NCBI GenBank assembly: GCA_037783415.1
Contig: JAZGTN010000028.1
Span: 1,135,001 to 1,199,000, forward strand
Direction of reading: 5' to 3'
Length of the DNA: 64,000 nucleotides
Source: Leptasterias polaris
Taxonomy: Eukaryota > Echinodermata > Asteroidea > Forcipulatida > Asteriidae
How positions within the stretch are numbered: position 1 is the first letter of the stretch; the number at the start of each line of letters is the position of its first letter. Under the pieces are notes generated by a model. That model was not told where the DNA came from, ran no database searches, and saw nothing but the letters and a program-made list of their open reading frames with translations. Both the position numbers and the translations under genes were made by a program. Below, piece by piece: positions 10,320 through 21,236 of this stretch.

Positions 10320-13300
10320 GTAAATTATAATCTGTCATCGTTAAGAACTCATTATGAGTTCTCAGTTTTGTCTGGAAGAAAACGTTGCTGACTGAAGCAT
10401 TGATTGTGACGTTTATCTCTATTGAATGTTGATCCAACAAACTGACCAATATATTTTATCTTTGTCTGTAATTTGACATTTCTTTTTCAAATTTTGTTGC
10501 CAACTTTAGATGACAAGATGAGAACGAGCCCACCCATATAGCTACATGTGTGTGTGTTTATCTATGTACTTATTTTTTTCCTTAAGATGTTGTTACGTTA
10601 GCGTCATAACTTGTCAAATATTTTTTCATGAAATTTTTCCTGATTTTAATATGAATTGCTTTTTTGAAGTTTAATTGTCTGACAAATAAATGAAGAATGT
10701 TATGAAATTTAAAAAAGGTGGTTCACTGATAGTGAAATGCACCCAACAAATATTTTAATTAATGTGCAAAGTAGTAGTTGTTTGTCTTTTAAAATGTGAA
10801 TATTGCTTCGTTAATATACAATTGATGTGTATGTTTGAATGTAAAATAATATTCTGAATGTCTGTAAATAATATTTTTGTTTAATAAAAACTATAGTCAA
10901 CCTGACTAGCATTTTTAAGTCTTCATGTAGACAGATTGATTAAATCTGTCAGTAATTATAATAATAATCTTTATAAACAGTGTCCAGCGAGGGCCATAGT
11001 AATATAATGCCCAACCCTCAACCCATCTGATCAGTCGATTATAGATACTCAAAGGTCCTTCATTGAGCTTAGTGATCAGGCCATTTGGATAATCACCAAG
11101 GTGTTTCAAAAGTGAGGTGATTATATCGTTTGTGGATATGTTAATCTTTCAGTTTCAGATTCCTTTGAGACTTTCAAACAATAAAAATATGACTCTTTAC
11201 TCTTTAGAAGAGGGAATTGACCAGTTTGCATTTACTTTCACTTTTGTAACCAACATCATGTGAATTTAATAAATAAGTTCATCTAGATTGTTGAACCTCA
11301 TAATCCAACTAAAGTTGTTTTTCATGTATCACTGCTCACAGTAGCTTTATCCTAATTCTCATAGCTGCAGAAGTGCTTAGAAACAGATTACCATCCAAAA
11401 ACAGCATATTTGATAATGATTGGTTCACATTTTGTTTTAGCATCAAGTTAGTTTGTTGTTTGTGCAACAGTTAACTTGGGATTATTTTACTCTCATATTG
11501 ACACAATGCACACAGCGCAGGCACATATCCTGTCCCCCACTTTGGGAATTTGTCCCCCAAAAATGGTGAAAATGGCAGACGCGTATAATGCAGAGGTGCG
11601 TACCGCGTCTGCTAGGGGTGTGAGTGGTGATTTTGCGCTATACAAAATAAAATAACATCAGTTTGAAAAAATTTATTTCTCACTAACTTTCTGAATTGTT
11701 CATGAAATATTATTTTAAAGGAACATGAAATCCAGCCCAGCCAAAGAGACGAGGCAGTAAAGTGGATCTTAGAATGGAATCAGAAATTCAAATACTGCCC
11801 GGAAACTTTTATGCAGAGTGCTGAACTACTGGACAGGTTTCTTATGGCTGTTAAGGTAAGGTTCCCCAGTTTAAAAAAATAATTGGAAATTCAAATTAGT
11901 TGAATGCAGAATCAGTTTAAAACAAGGCTTAGTGCCAGACATGAATATTTTACTCTCAACTGGCTGATTTCTAGACAACTTTGTTTTGTCAAAATAGGAC
12001 TAGGGTAGAGACAACAGCTAATGTTCAATATTTGGCAGGATTATGGTTTTTAATATTTGGAAATTGAATTGAATGTACATGATGTAATTCAAACAATTTT
12101 GTTGTAAATATTCTAGAGAAGCAAACATGATGCAATTAAAGTACTTTGTTGTAAATATTTTTCTAAGCAAACAAATCAGCTTAGTGCAGGTTTGATGGGC
12201 GGGTTGCAACTTGTTTTTCTGCTCATTGAGTGCACATTTGCAGAACGAATTATTGCAGCTAGTTTACGACAGCATTAGTCATGGGTTAAGGTCATATGTT
12301 TATCATTCTATTCAGAGCAGCCTACTTTGTGTCAGCCAGTGGTAAACCCACATGAGGGCTCAAAGTTTGTTCAGTGAACCTGTCAGTACAAACTTTGAGG
12401 GTCACCAGTATTTGTGTCTTTTCAGATCTAGCCCAAGTTCTGTTATCAGAGCAAACAAGATAAGCTTCAAACCAATGCAAGTGTCACTGGGGATTTTGGG
12501 AGTGACTAAACCGCAATGGGGAAATATTGGAGGGGATGTTTTTGAAATGTTGAGCAATTGGAGGGAATTTTTATTTTTTTATATCTGGAGCAATCGAGCC
12601 AGTTTCACCCATTAAAATTTATTCCTGATCAGGTTTGATCACTTAGATTTTCTCAAAATACTTGCAGTTTTTGTAGGAACATTTTTTAAGGAAGTGCAGT
12701 AGGTTGTGGCCTCCATTTAAATTCAAACCTGACAAGGTATTCTCTACATGTTAAATGTATGTACAGCACATACAGTGTGAAGTTTGGAATATTAATAAGT
12801 TTCAAATGACCTGAAAACAATACCAAAAGAAATTAATTTTCTGCTTGGAACTACAATCCCTGCGTCAGAAAGTTACCACTTTTGTTTCCTGGAATGAATT
12901 TGTAGGTCATACTATCGCTGTCTTTACCTGTACAGTGTTTTAGTGGTTTTACGTTATGGTAGTTGCGGATGTGTTTCTAGTACGTATTGTGGATTCCTGG
13001 CAATGGTTTAGGTTGTGATGTGGCTTCCTGGATTTTTGTTGTAAACAATGGCCCGGATGTATTTTTCTCAAATTGAAATTTTAGAGATCAATTTCCTTCA
13101 ATCATGGTTGCTTTTTGACCAGTGTTATAGCTAGAGAATTTTTAGTGGTGGGTGTGACTTCACCAGGCATGAGAATAGGCGATGAAAAAAAATCAGAAAA
13201 ATTCTAACGCTAAAAATGCATGTCCGGATTTTGGGCAATTTCCGGAATTTGTGCATGTCCGGAATTTGGGCAAGTTGACTCGGGCGTCGGCGCCGCACTC

Positions 13301-16300
13301 GGTGAACCCCTTTGGCGTTAATGGGACCATAGGTGGGACCGGGGAAGAGTAATTATTGTCTAAAAAGCTAAAAATATAATGATCTTCCGAATTAATCCAC
13401 GAAATTATGAACGGAGCAGACATGTTTTTGTAAAATGTAATGTAAGAAATATTGATTATTGGGGTCTTCACCTGTGATATTGTCAAGTGTTGCCCCCCTT
13501 GGACATTGATAATTGTTCTTCAAACACATTTTAGTATCTCCAAGATTATCCTGACAGTTTACAATATACAACAGCATTTTTGAAAAATAATGTGAGACGT
13601 CAACTCAAACGTCGACGAATCTCCTCACACACGTGTGTGACGCACACTCATTGCATTGTCTCGAAGTTTCTTCCAGGTCATAGTTCAATGCATAGAAATA
13701 TCTCCAGCCGTAAAACACAGAACAAAAAGTCTACGATTCGCAGGCATCCACAAAACACCGTGCGTTGTTGTCAGTAGACTTTTCAATGTCTCTCACACAT
13801 GTCCCTTTGCTGCAGCAGTAAACATACATGTATTACGGTCAAACCGTACCGCGAATGAAGCGGGGAATGAGAGAAGTCTATTGATCTAGCTACTGCATAC
13901 CCGATGCACATGGAAGAAATATGCATCGGTAAATTCAATATGGCAGCTTCCATGAAATGTAACATTAGACAACAACACGCGGCAAAACGGAAAAATTATT
14001 TATTTTTTCTCAAATTGAAAACATGTTCCCTGTACAATTGCAATTTAAACAAGAATTAAGACGGAAATACGAATGTAAGTACTACTTTTCTTCACAAATA
14101 GTTACGTTTACAGCAGTTTTTTATGTCAAATTAGTGTCGGTCGGAAGCAGTGTTTTTCATCAGAAGTGGTGGGTGGAAATCCTCGGTGCCAGTCGGGCCC
14201 GCCCGGCGCCGACCACCGTAGCTATAACGCTGTTTTTGACTGTGAAGTTACTGAGATTATTGACACGAAAAAGGGCTGAAAAGTCTTTGTTTTCAGAAAT
14301 TTTTCGTTTAAAGTCAACCTTTTAAAAATAATTAGCTGTTATTTTCTTTAGATATTTTATAATGAAATTACATGCTCTTCGATTTACTTCTGTGAATTTG
14401 AGGAAGCTGTTCCCAGAAGATCATGAAAATCTACAGTATTGATTCATTGGGTTACCAAAAAGTTGACAAGCCAACATTTCAACAACCCTCAAATTTGCAG
14501 TCCCTCTCTTCAGCAGTGACTCTCACCCCAATCAGGCAGCCAATGGTCTTTAGACAAAATTGAAAGGTTTCTGACTACAATGAAAATGCTTGCTTTGTGA
14601 TTTGTCACATAACATGTCTGCACATGCACTCCCTGAGTGCACAGTGCTGGGGGTTTGTATATGTGTGTACATGTATGTACAATCAATGTACATGTTCATG
14701 TACATCACATGCACATTTCTATAAAAAAGATTAAGGGAAGACTGTTTGATTCATAGATGTAAGTGCAGGCAGTGCATAGTATACTGTGCCTGCAGTACTC
14801 GCTTGCAATCATTGTGCAATGTTTCATATATTGCATTGTTGATCAATATTAATTTCCGCTCAGCAGCTGTTGTGGCAGTTCAGTGTTGAGTGCATTGCAT
14901 TATTATGAAATAACATCTGTAAAGGATATTTCGAAAGCTGGAATAATTGTTAATTGAAAAGCGAAAGTTGAACAGGAATATCCAATTTCATCCATCTATG
15001 ATTACACATTTATTTTATTTTATTTTATTTATTTATATATTTATTTCATACAGCATCCACAGCGCAAGCGCCAAAAACGGATGGATAAAAATTTCGTTAA
15101 TTAACAATAAAATACTTAAAAAGACAAATATACATACATGGACATACAACAAACACCCGTAAAATGGACAAAAAGACACGGGCTCACTCTGGGCCAGACG
15201 TTCCCGTGTGGGCGTGGGCGTGGGCCCCAGCAAAGCACGTCTGGTAGACGTGCTTTATGATTGACAAACGCTGTCAACTAGGGGTACAAATCTTGTTTTC
15301 TTTGTTTTTCATTCCTTTTTTAAAGAACTGTTCTACTGGAATATCAATTCCAGCAATACTTACATTTACATGTTATGTTATTGCACATTGCTGCCAACTA
15401 TTTTAAGATGGTTAAATTGTTTCTTTAAAAAAGAATAGTTCAACAGAACTGATGTATTTTATCCATGTTGTACATCAAGCTTACAACAACACTTGATATG
15501 ATTGCAGATTAAGACAGTAAATAAAAAGGTTTCTGCCTCCAGTTACTCGACCCTACTTTACTCTGTGACCCTACACTTTTTCATGTTTTTATTCGGCTTA
15601 CAAAGAAAAAGAAAGAAACAGTTTTGATTATGTAAACTACGAATTAATCCATTTATTTAATTATTTCCATTGGGACACTAGGTGGCAGCAGACTTATCAC
15701 GTAGTAAAATTCGTTAATCTGGTAAATTTAATACATGAGATTATTCCGCAGTTTGGGTGTTGAGGTACCATAAGGCGTATTGGCATCTGATGTTGTTTTA
15801 GAGTGAGGAAGGATCCTAGTAAATCATTCAAGGGAATGAGGATTGATTTGATTCATTTGATTAAATCTTGTGTGTTTTTATTCAACAGGCAAAACCCAAG
15901 TACTTAAGATGCATTGCCTTCAGTTGTTTCTTCCTGGGTGCCAAGCTAAGAGAAGAAGATGAGGTAAATACTTTAACCAACAACAATAACCAGATCATTG
16001 GTTTTTGTTTTCCTGACGAGTACAATCAAGCGAATGTACCTTTTTTTGAAATAGACACACCTTTTGATATAAAATGTGTATAATGTAAGTGATATGAATA
16101 AAATCAAGGTGTTAAATTGTTTATGTACATCAATAGTGGAGAAAATAATGTGTGCATAAATGGTGTGATTGAGATACTGTTACAGTTACATGTAGTATTA
16201 CAACTTGGTATCTACCCACAAACAAAAATCCATTACAAATAGGTATTATGGGTTCACTCATGCATGTCAGAGTATTACACATTAAGAACAGGCAATGTTT

Positions 16301-19300
16301 GGGGTTTATTTTTAAATTTGAGAGGTATCAGATATTTTGTACTCTATGAAATGATCTGCAGTTTAACAAAATATCTGCCAACTAGAAACAATGTTTTGCA
16401 TACGCACATTATTGCCATTAGATAAATTATATTCTCATAACAAGCGCATATTATGCTAAGTTAGTTATGAAAGATGAAGGGAAATGGCAATTTGGGGAGA
16501 GTTTGTTTTTCCTCGTGTATGACATGAACTTCCACTCAGGCAAATTGATCAATCTATTGCATGGCAGTTTTACAATGTAAGTATTAATGGGTTACAATGG
16601 GTTAGTGATGTAATATGTGTATATCTTCTTATCACCCGCGTCAACAATGATTTATTTTCTCTCTGTAATTACTCAGGATGTGCCAGCAACTGAGGATCTA
16701 GTCCAGGAGAGTGATTGTAGTTTCTCTGTTGCTGAGGTGCTGCGAATGGAGCTCATTATCCTAGATAAGCTCAAGTGGGACCTGACAACGATCACCTCCT
16801 TGGAATTTCTGCAGATGGTAAGATAACTGCATTGAGGAATTTGGCCTCAGAAAATTAGGGTGTCCTGAGTCAAAGCGCCAATATTCATCTTAAGATGAGT
16901 TCCGAATTGGAACATAGGGATTTGTATTAAGCCTGTGACCCTACGTTTAATTTACTATCCGTTTAAATGAAACTTTTCTAAACGGTTAACCGTTTAACCG
17001 TTAGTCGGCGGCAAGTGAATTTGTTCTAAAATACACGAACAACAAAGACGGTGTATAAGGAAGCCCAAATGTTTTGACAATTAACATCGAGACTGTACCT
17101 GTGTCAGTATATTTTGTAAATCCTTGTTGTTTCATGTTGCTTCCAAAAATTTACCGACCGAGAGATAATCCTTCACGATCTTTATAAGCACAACATCCCG
17201 CAGAGTCGAAGTCGTGTGAATATCCCCCATCACTTCCGTGTGTATTTGAGTTTGACAAACGAAAACTGTGCAGTATTGCTCACGCACGTGTAAAAACGTT
17301 CCTCCAACGTTTCCCGACCACGCAGTGATTTCTCACCAAGGGGATTTCCCTTGCCTTATCGCTCCCACAGCTACACGTCATTCCTTCGCCCCCTAACTAT
17401 AAAGTTTACCACGTTCAAGCACATCTGCAGGATCGAGGTGATGAATACAGTGCTGTGAGAAGCACTACGTCATAAATAATTATTCACACGATCGGCCAAT
17501 CGGAAAGCGGCCAGTCAGGAATCAGCCAACCAGCCTGTGTCAATTGCGTGTCAATATTCGGTGATACATGTACCATGATGAAGAAAGAAAACCATGACTA
17601 GAAAGGGAAGTCTTACAGGTCGTACCAAATTTCCTTCAACGACATAACAGGTCGCGACACACTTCGGTTTTAAAGCTATCACATAATTTTATGACTGTGA
17701 AAAGCTTAACAAAACAGAAATTGTACGCCAATTTCCCTTGTGGTTTTTTATTTGCAATTTCAACAAAACTAAATTTCAAACTAAACACAGTAAAATACTG
17801 CAAAGACGGCAGTGAATGAAACGAAAAGCTTACATTTTGAATTTGTTTCGTTTAAACGGTCCGTAATTTACTAAACGGATAGTGATTTTGTAAACGGTTA
17901 ACCGTGTAAACGTTTAACCGTCACAGGCTTAATTTGTATTTGAATATCTCACTTTGCTTAGCAAATTAGATCGATACACATTTTAATAGCAATTCTAGCT
18001 CTTTGTGAAAACAGCACAGATTACTTAAGATTGAAAAACAGCTTTTCTGGACTAATTCTTTGCAGTCGGACCAGCTGGGCTTGATTTAGGATGAGTTGAA
18101 AGTAGTGCTATAGTGATTGTTATTATGACATCACACTTTGCTTAGCAGTTGAGATTGATTCACATCTTAAGAGCAATCTTAGGCAATTGTGAAATGAACT
18201 CATTTTATATTTACACTTATTGGATAAGTCCACTGTCTTAAAAAAAATGCATTCCCATACAGTAGATTGTCACTACAGTAGGGGCAGTGGTGGGATTTTT
18301 AAATTTTTGGGGCCTGCATAAGATAATCGAGTGAAAAAACATGGGTGTGATGAAAATGCTAAAAACTACTTTTAATTCATAAATGCTGTATTCTAATTCA
18401 AATTTAGTTATACAGTCCTTCTGATTTGAAAATCACAGGCGTGTGGAAAAAAGCAGACCTGGATTTTTCGAGGGGTGCGATTTTGCAGAGCGCCAAATTT
18501 GTGGTACATGCTGAGATCGTACAGATCGTAGACCACAACAGGCCTCGAACTTCGTGTTCAAAAGAGCACTGCAATAATTGCTGTGCCTTTTCTAGAATTT
18601 GAAGGGCATCACAGCAATTTCTTAAGTGTAAAAAGGGCACCGCACGTTTTTGTCTAATTTTGGGGGCATCATGGCAAAAACACAATTTTACTAAATTTAA
18701 AAAGACGATTGAAAGATTGAAAAAACGTTAACATAACCACGGATGATCAAAAACACTGCGTCTTCACACCCACAGCATTTTGTTGCACAAACACTCCCGC
18801 AAAAAATTCCCCTCAACAACAAACAAAACACATTTAAGAAGAAAACAATCTTACGTTTAACAGTAAAATAATCTTTCTGTTGATCCAAAATGTCATAAAT
18901 GGCGTCATTTTTGTAAAATAAAGCCTTTACGTTGTGCAGTTTTTGTAAACAAGCTGACATTTCTGAGGAACTGTGCTTTGAAGACCATGCTGTCGACGGC
19001 TTTTGCGTGGATACCAGTGGCTCACGTGCACTGTGGTTTTAGATCGCGCACCAGCGATGGTGATTATTGCAATTCGGATCTCAATTCGGGGGAATTGTTT
19101 TGCGGTCCGTGTTTTGAGAAATTTTTCGACGCTTATCGGAACCGTAAAAATGTAAACTAATAACCGGATATTTAGTATGCATCTTACAATTTTATTAAGG
19201 GCACCTTATCAAGTATGATTACGCCAAAAATGACTGCCAGTGCCAAGGCGTGCATTTTAGAGGTATCAGGCGTGTGATTATTCGCACTCCTGGGAGATCC

Positions 19301-21186
19301 TTTTAGGCGTGCGATGGCGTGCGGGTGCAATCGCACGCCTCAAATCAGAAGGACTGTAAGTTATATACTCCTTGCTGGCTTTTTGTATACAAATAATAAA
19401 ACATTTCCCCATGTGTAAAGGGCAAAGTTACGAGAATAGGCTGTCAAATAGAAACGATGAACTCACATAAATTAATGTACTTTACCATTTTTGCCTTTTC
19501 AGTTCCATGCCATGTTGTTGACCCAGTTCCCGAAACTTCTTTCTCCTCTGGGTCACATGACACCATCCCGCCACCTGTCTATCCTGACAGGACGTCTCAG
19601 TCAGTGCCTAACCAATCACAAGCTGGCGACTTTCCACCCGTCCGCTTTGGCTCTGGGCCTGCTCAGCCTGGAGCTGGAGACTGTCAGTCGGGACTGGTTG
19701 ACGTTGTCCATGATGTTTCAACGTCTCATTGGTGTAAGTATCTTTTGGAACAGAAAAGAATTGTTTAACAGGCACAATATTCTAAATCTTGTTACATTAG
19801 TCTGATTTGTTTGCCCTTGGAAAAATCAAGTAAATTGTGATTTTATAGCCTGAAAGTGTATTAAAGCCTACACCATGCGTATATGTGGATCAGCCCTTAT
19901 ACTCAGTGGTGTAACTCGGGTGGGGGGCACGGGGGGCCCAATAGAAGTGCAAACGGAAACTGCAGTTCTAATTGGCCAGTAGTGCCCCCCCCCCCCCCCC
20001 CCAGAAAAAATGGTGCGCCCTCTTTTGCCCCCTAAACTTTTACCCTAGTTTTGGCGCTGCTTGTACTCGATAACATTTTCGCACTATTTTCCAAGGACCA
20101 AATATCATGTCTGGTTAAAATCAACGGTTCTTCTCGGAACCACTTCAGCTCATAGAGAGAGCTTAAACCTCACTCAATTGTATTTCGGCCATGCAAAGTT
20201 TCAAATCCTTCTCGTTAACATTGTTGTTTTCTGCCAACAGGTTTTGAGAAGGGAGCTATTAATTTAGCATAGATAGTTGATCTGATCCAAGGGCCATTCT
20301 CAGTTTATTTGTCAAACTTAAAATACGACATTATCCTAAAATTCCATTATGTGCTTTGTTATTTTGAAAAGAGTAGCTTTTGTTATGTTTGTAGGCTTAT
20401 CTTAACCTTGTATTGTATTTATTACTTGTACTTAATATGGTTTCAAAGGCCTACATGTAGGTCCCATTTTCATAGAGCCGCTTATTAAAGCTCAATTTTC
20501 TGCTAACAAGATTAAGCAGGATACCAATTGCAAACGGTACATAAGACATGGTATTTTGGCTGGTGATATTTTTGTTATAGCTAATTTTTGTGCTTCAGTT
20601 AGTAGGTTTTATGAAATTGGGCCCTCTAGAAATGAGATGGTGTCAATTAAAATTGGCCCCTGATTTAAGTATATTTTGTTTCCTATTAGCTTTTGGCAGG
20701 AGTTATGTTTTGGACTTGAACCTTGAACCTTGAACCTTGACTCTTGACTTTAAGACTGTTTACCTTGTGACTCCCCAGGTGAATAATCAGCAGCTAATTC
20801 GATGTCGTGAGTTAATCACCAGCACTCTTATGGGCCATCCTAGCTTCAATGCTGTCTACATTGTCGCCCACCCCAATCCACACAGCAACCATGACCAGGC
20901 TGTCACCATGGGCCATCACATCGCTGAACCCAAGATAGCCAAGCGGAAGAATCAGATGGAGGAAGATGAAGATATATATGCCAGTATCAAGCGTCTGTAT
21001 AACGAAGACTCCGGTGCGGAGGGGTTTCCCGCATCGGTAACTCCCCACTCCAAGGGGATGCTGTCCCCACCCCAGGGGCAATCGTTGCCATCCTTGGGAT
21101 CTACCTGTTCATCACAGATGATGCAAGATACTGAGGAGACAATGTCGTCCCCATGCCCCCCTCTCCAGTCCATTGAGGTTACCTGA
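10200..21186 (+). CDS. CCNI: Cyclin I, 6 coding exons, 369 aa
   Basis: Atypical cyclin. In vertebrates cyclin I is linked to Cdk5 activation and cell survival. Coding segments are 10200-10319, 11721-11855, 15889-15963, 16677-16817, 19503-19733 and 20779-21186, all phase 0. Telling strings are [50 protein letters not shown] and [15 protein letters not shown], plus the C-terminal IKRLYNED (residues ~304-311) and SPCPPLQS (~358-365), both characteristic of cyclin I. From memory the human protein is 377 aa. The basic/acidic stretch [12 protein letters not shown] (~288-299) may be nuclear-targeting. The ATG at 10200 has GCC before it and no in-frame ATG upstream. The gene is divergent from CCNG, which it resembles in exon layout. 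Introns hold three hAT-like elements and a MITE. Confidence 0.96.
11721..11855 (+). CDS. CCNI: CCNI exon 3
   Basis: 135 nt, residues 41-85, between TTTTAAAG and GTAAGG. It holds the start of the cyclin box: [10 protein letters not shown], then [10 protein letters not shown]. Confidence 0.96.
13120..14232. mobile_element. hAT-like non-autonomous element, 1.1 kb
   Basis: Ends are CAGTGTTATAGCTA and TAGCTATAACGCTG (inverted repeats). The flanks are a perfect 8-bp duplication, TTTTTGAC, at 13112-13119 and 14233-14240. No transposase frame is seen. It sits in CCNI intron 3. Confidence 0.85.
15889..15963 (+). CDS. CCNI: CCNI exon 4
   Basis: 75 nt, residues 86-110 ([20 protein letters not shown]...), between TTCAACAG and GTAAAT. 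It is the counterpart of CCNG exon 4. Confidence 0.96.
16677..16817 (+). CDS. CCNI: CCNI exon 5
   Basis: 141 nt, residues 111-157 ([20 protein letters not shown]...), between ATTACTCAG and GTAAGA. It ends at EFLQM. CCNG has no intron at this point. Confidence 0.96.
16928..17931. mobile_element. hAT-like non-autonomous element, 1.0 kb
   Basis: Terminal inverted repeats are TAAGCCTGTGAC and GTCACAGGCTTA. The 8-bp flank ATTTGTAT is at 16920-16927 and 17932-17939. Sub-terminal arms contain repeated AACGGTTAACCGTTTAA palindromes. It lies in CCNI intron 5. Confidence 0.8.
18413..19356. mobile_element. hAT-like non-autonomous element, 0.94 kb
   Basis: Inverted ends are CAGTCCTTCTGATTT and AAATCAGAAGGACTG. 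The flanks TAGTTATA and TAAGTTATA look like an 8-bp duplication with one indel. It lies in CCNI intron 5, 0.5 kb from the previous element. Confidence 0.75.
19503..19733 (+). CDS. CCNI: CCNI exon 6
   Basis: 231 nt, residues 158-234 ([20 protein letters not shown]...), between CCTTTTCAG and GTAAGT. It is GC-richer than its surroundings. Confidence 0.96.
20461..20625. mobile_element. MITE, GGGCCCAATTTCATA family
   Basis: The ends are GTCCCATTTTCATAGAGC and TTTATGAAATTGGGCCC (inverted). It lies in CCNI intron 6. Related copies are at 26890, 29291, 45871, 59729 and 61569. Confidence 0.75.
20779..21186 (+). CDS. CCNI: CCNI exon 7 (last coding)
   Basis: Residues 235-369 and TGA, after a CTCCCCAG acceptor. 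It carries IKRLYNED and SPCPPLQS. A 9-bp CTTGAAC-type tandem repeat precedes the acceptor at ~20713-20745. The stop codon falls at the junction of a 52-bp duplication. Confidence 0.95.
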   Translation: MNNQQLIRCRELITSTLMGHPSFNAVYIVAHPNPHSNHDQAVTMGHHIAEPKIAKRKNQMEEDEDIYASIKRLYNEDSGAEGFPASVTPHSKGMLSPPQGQSLPSLGSTCSSQMMQDTEETMSSPCPPLQSIEVT

Positions 21187-21236
21187 GGAGGCATTGTCCT
21201 CCCCATGCCCCCCCCTCTCCAGTCCATTGAGGTAAC
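21131..21236. repeat. 52-bp tandem duplication across the CCNI stop
   Basis: The segment starting CTGAGGAGAC at 21131 repeats from 21183 (CTGAGGAGGC...), with an added C or two. It covers the last ~17 codons. Confidence 0.9.

Noticed and set aside
20812..21227. Minus-strand frames opposite CCNI exon 7
   Set aside because: Shadows of a real GC-rich coding exon on the plus strand.
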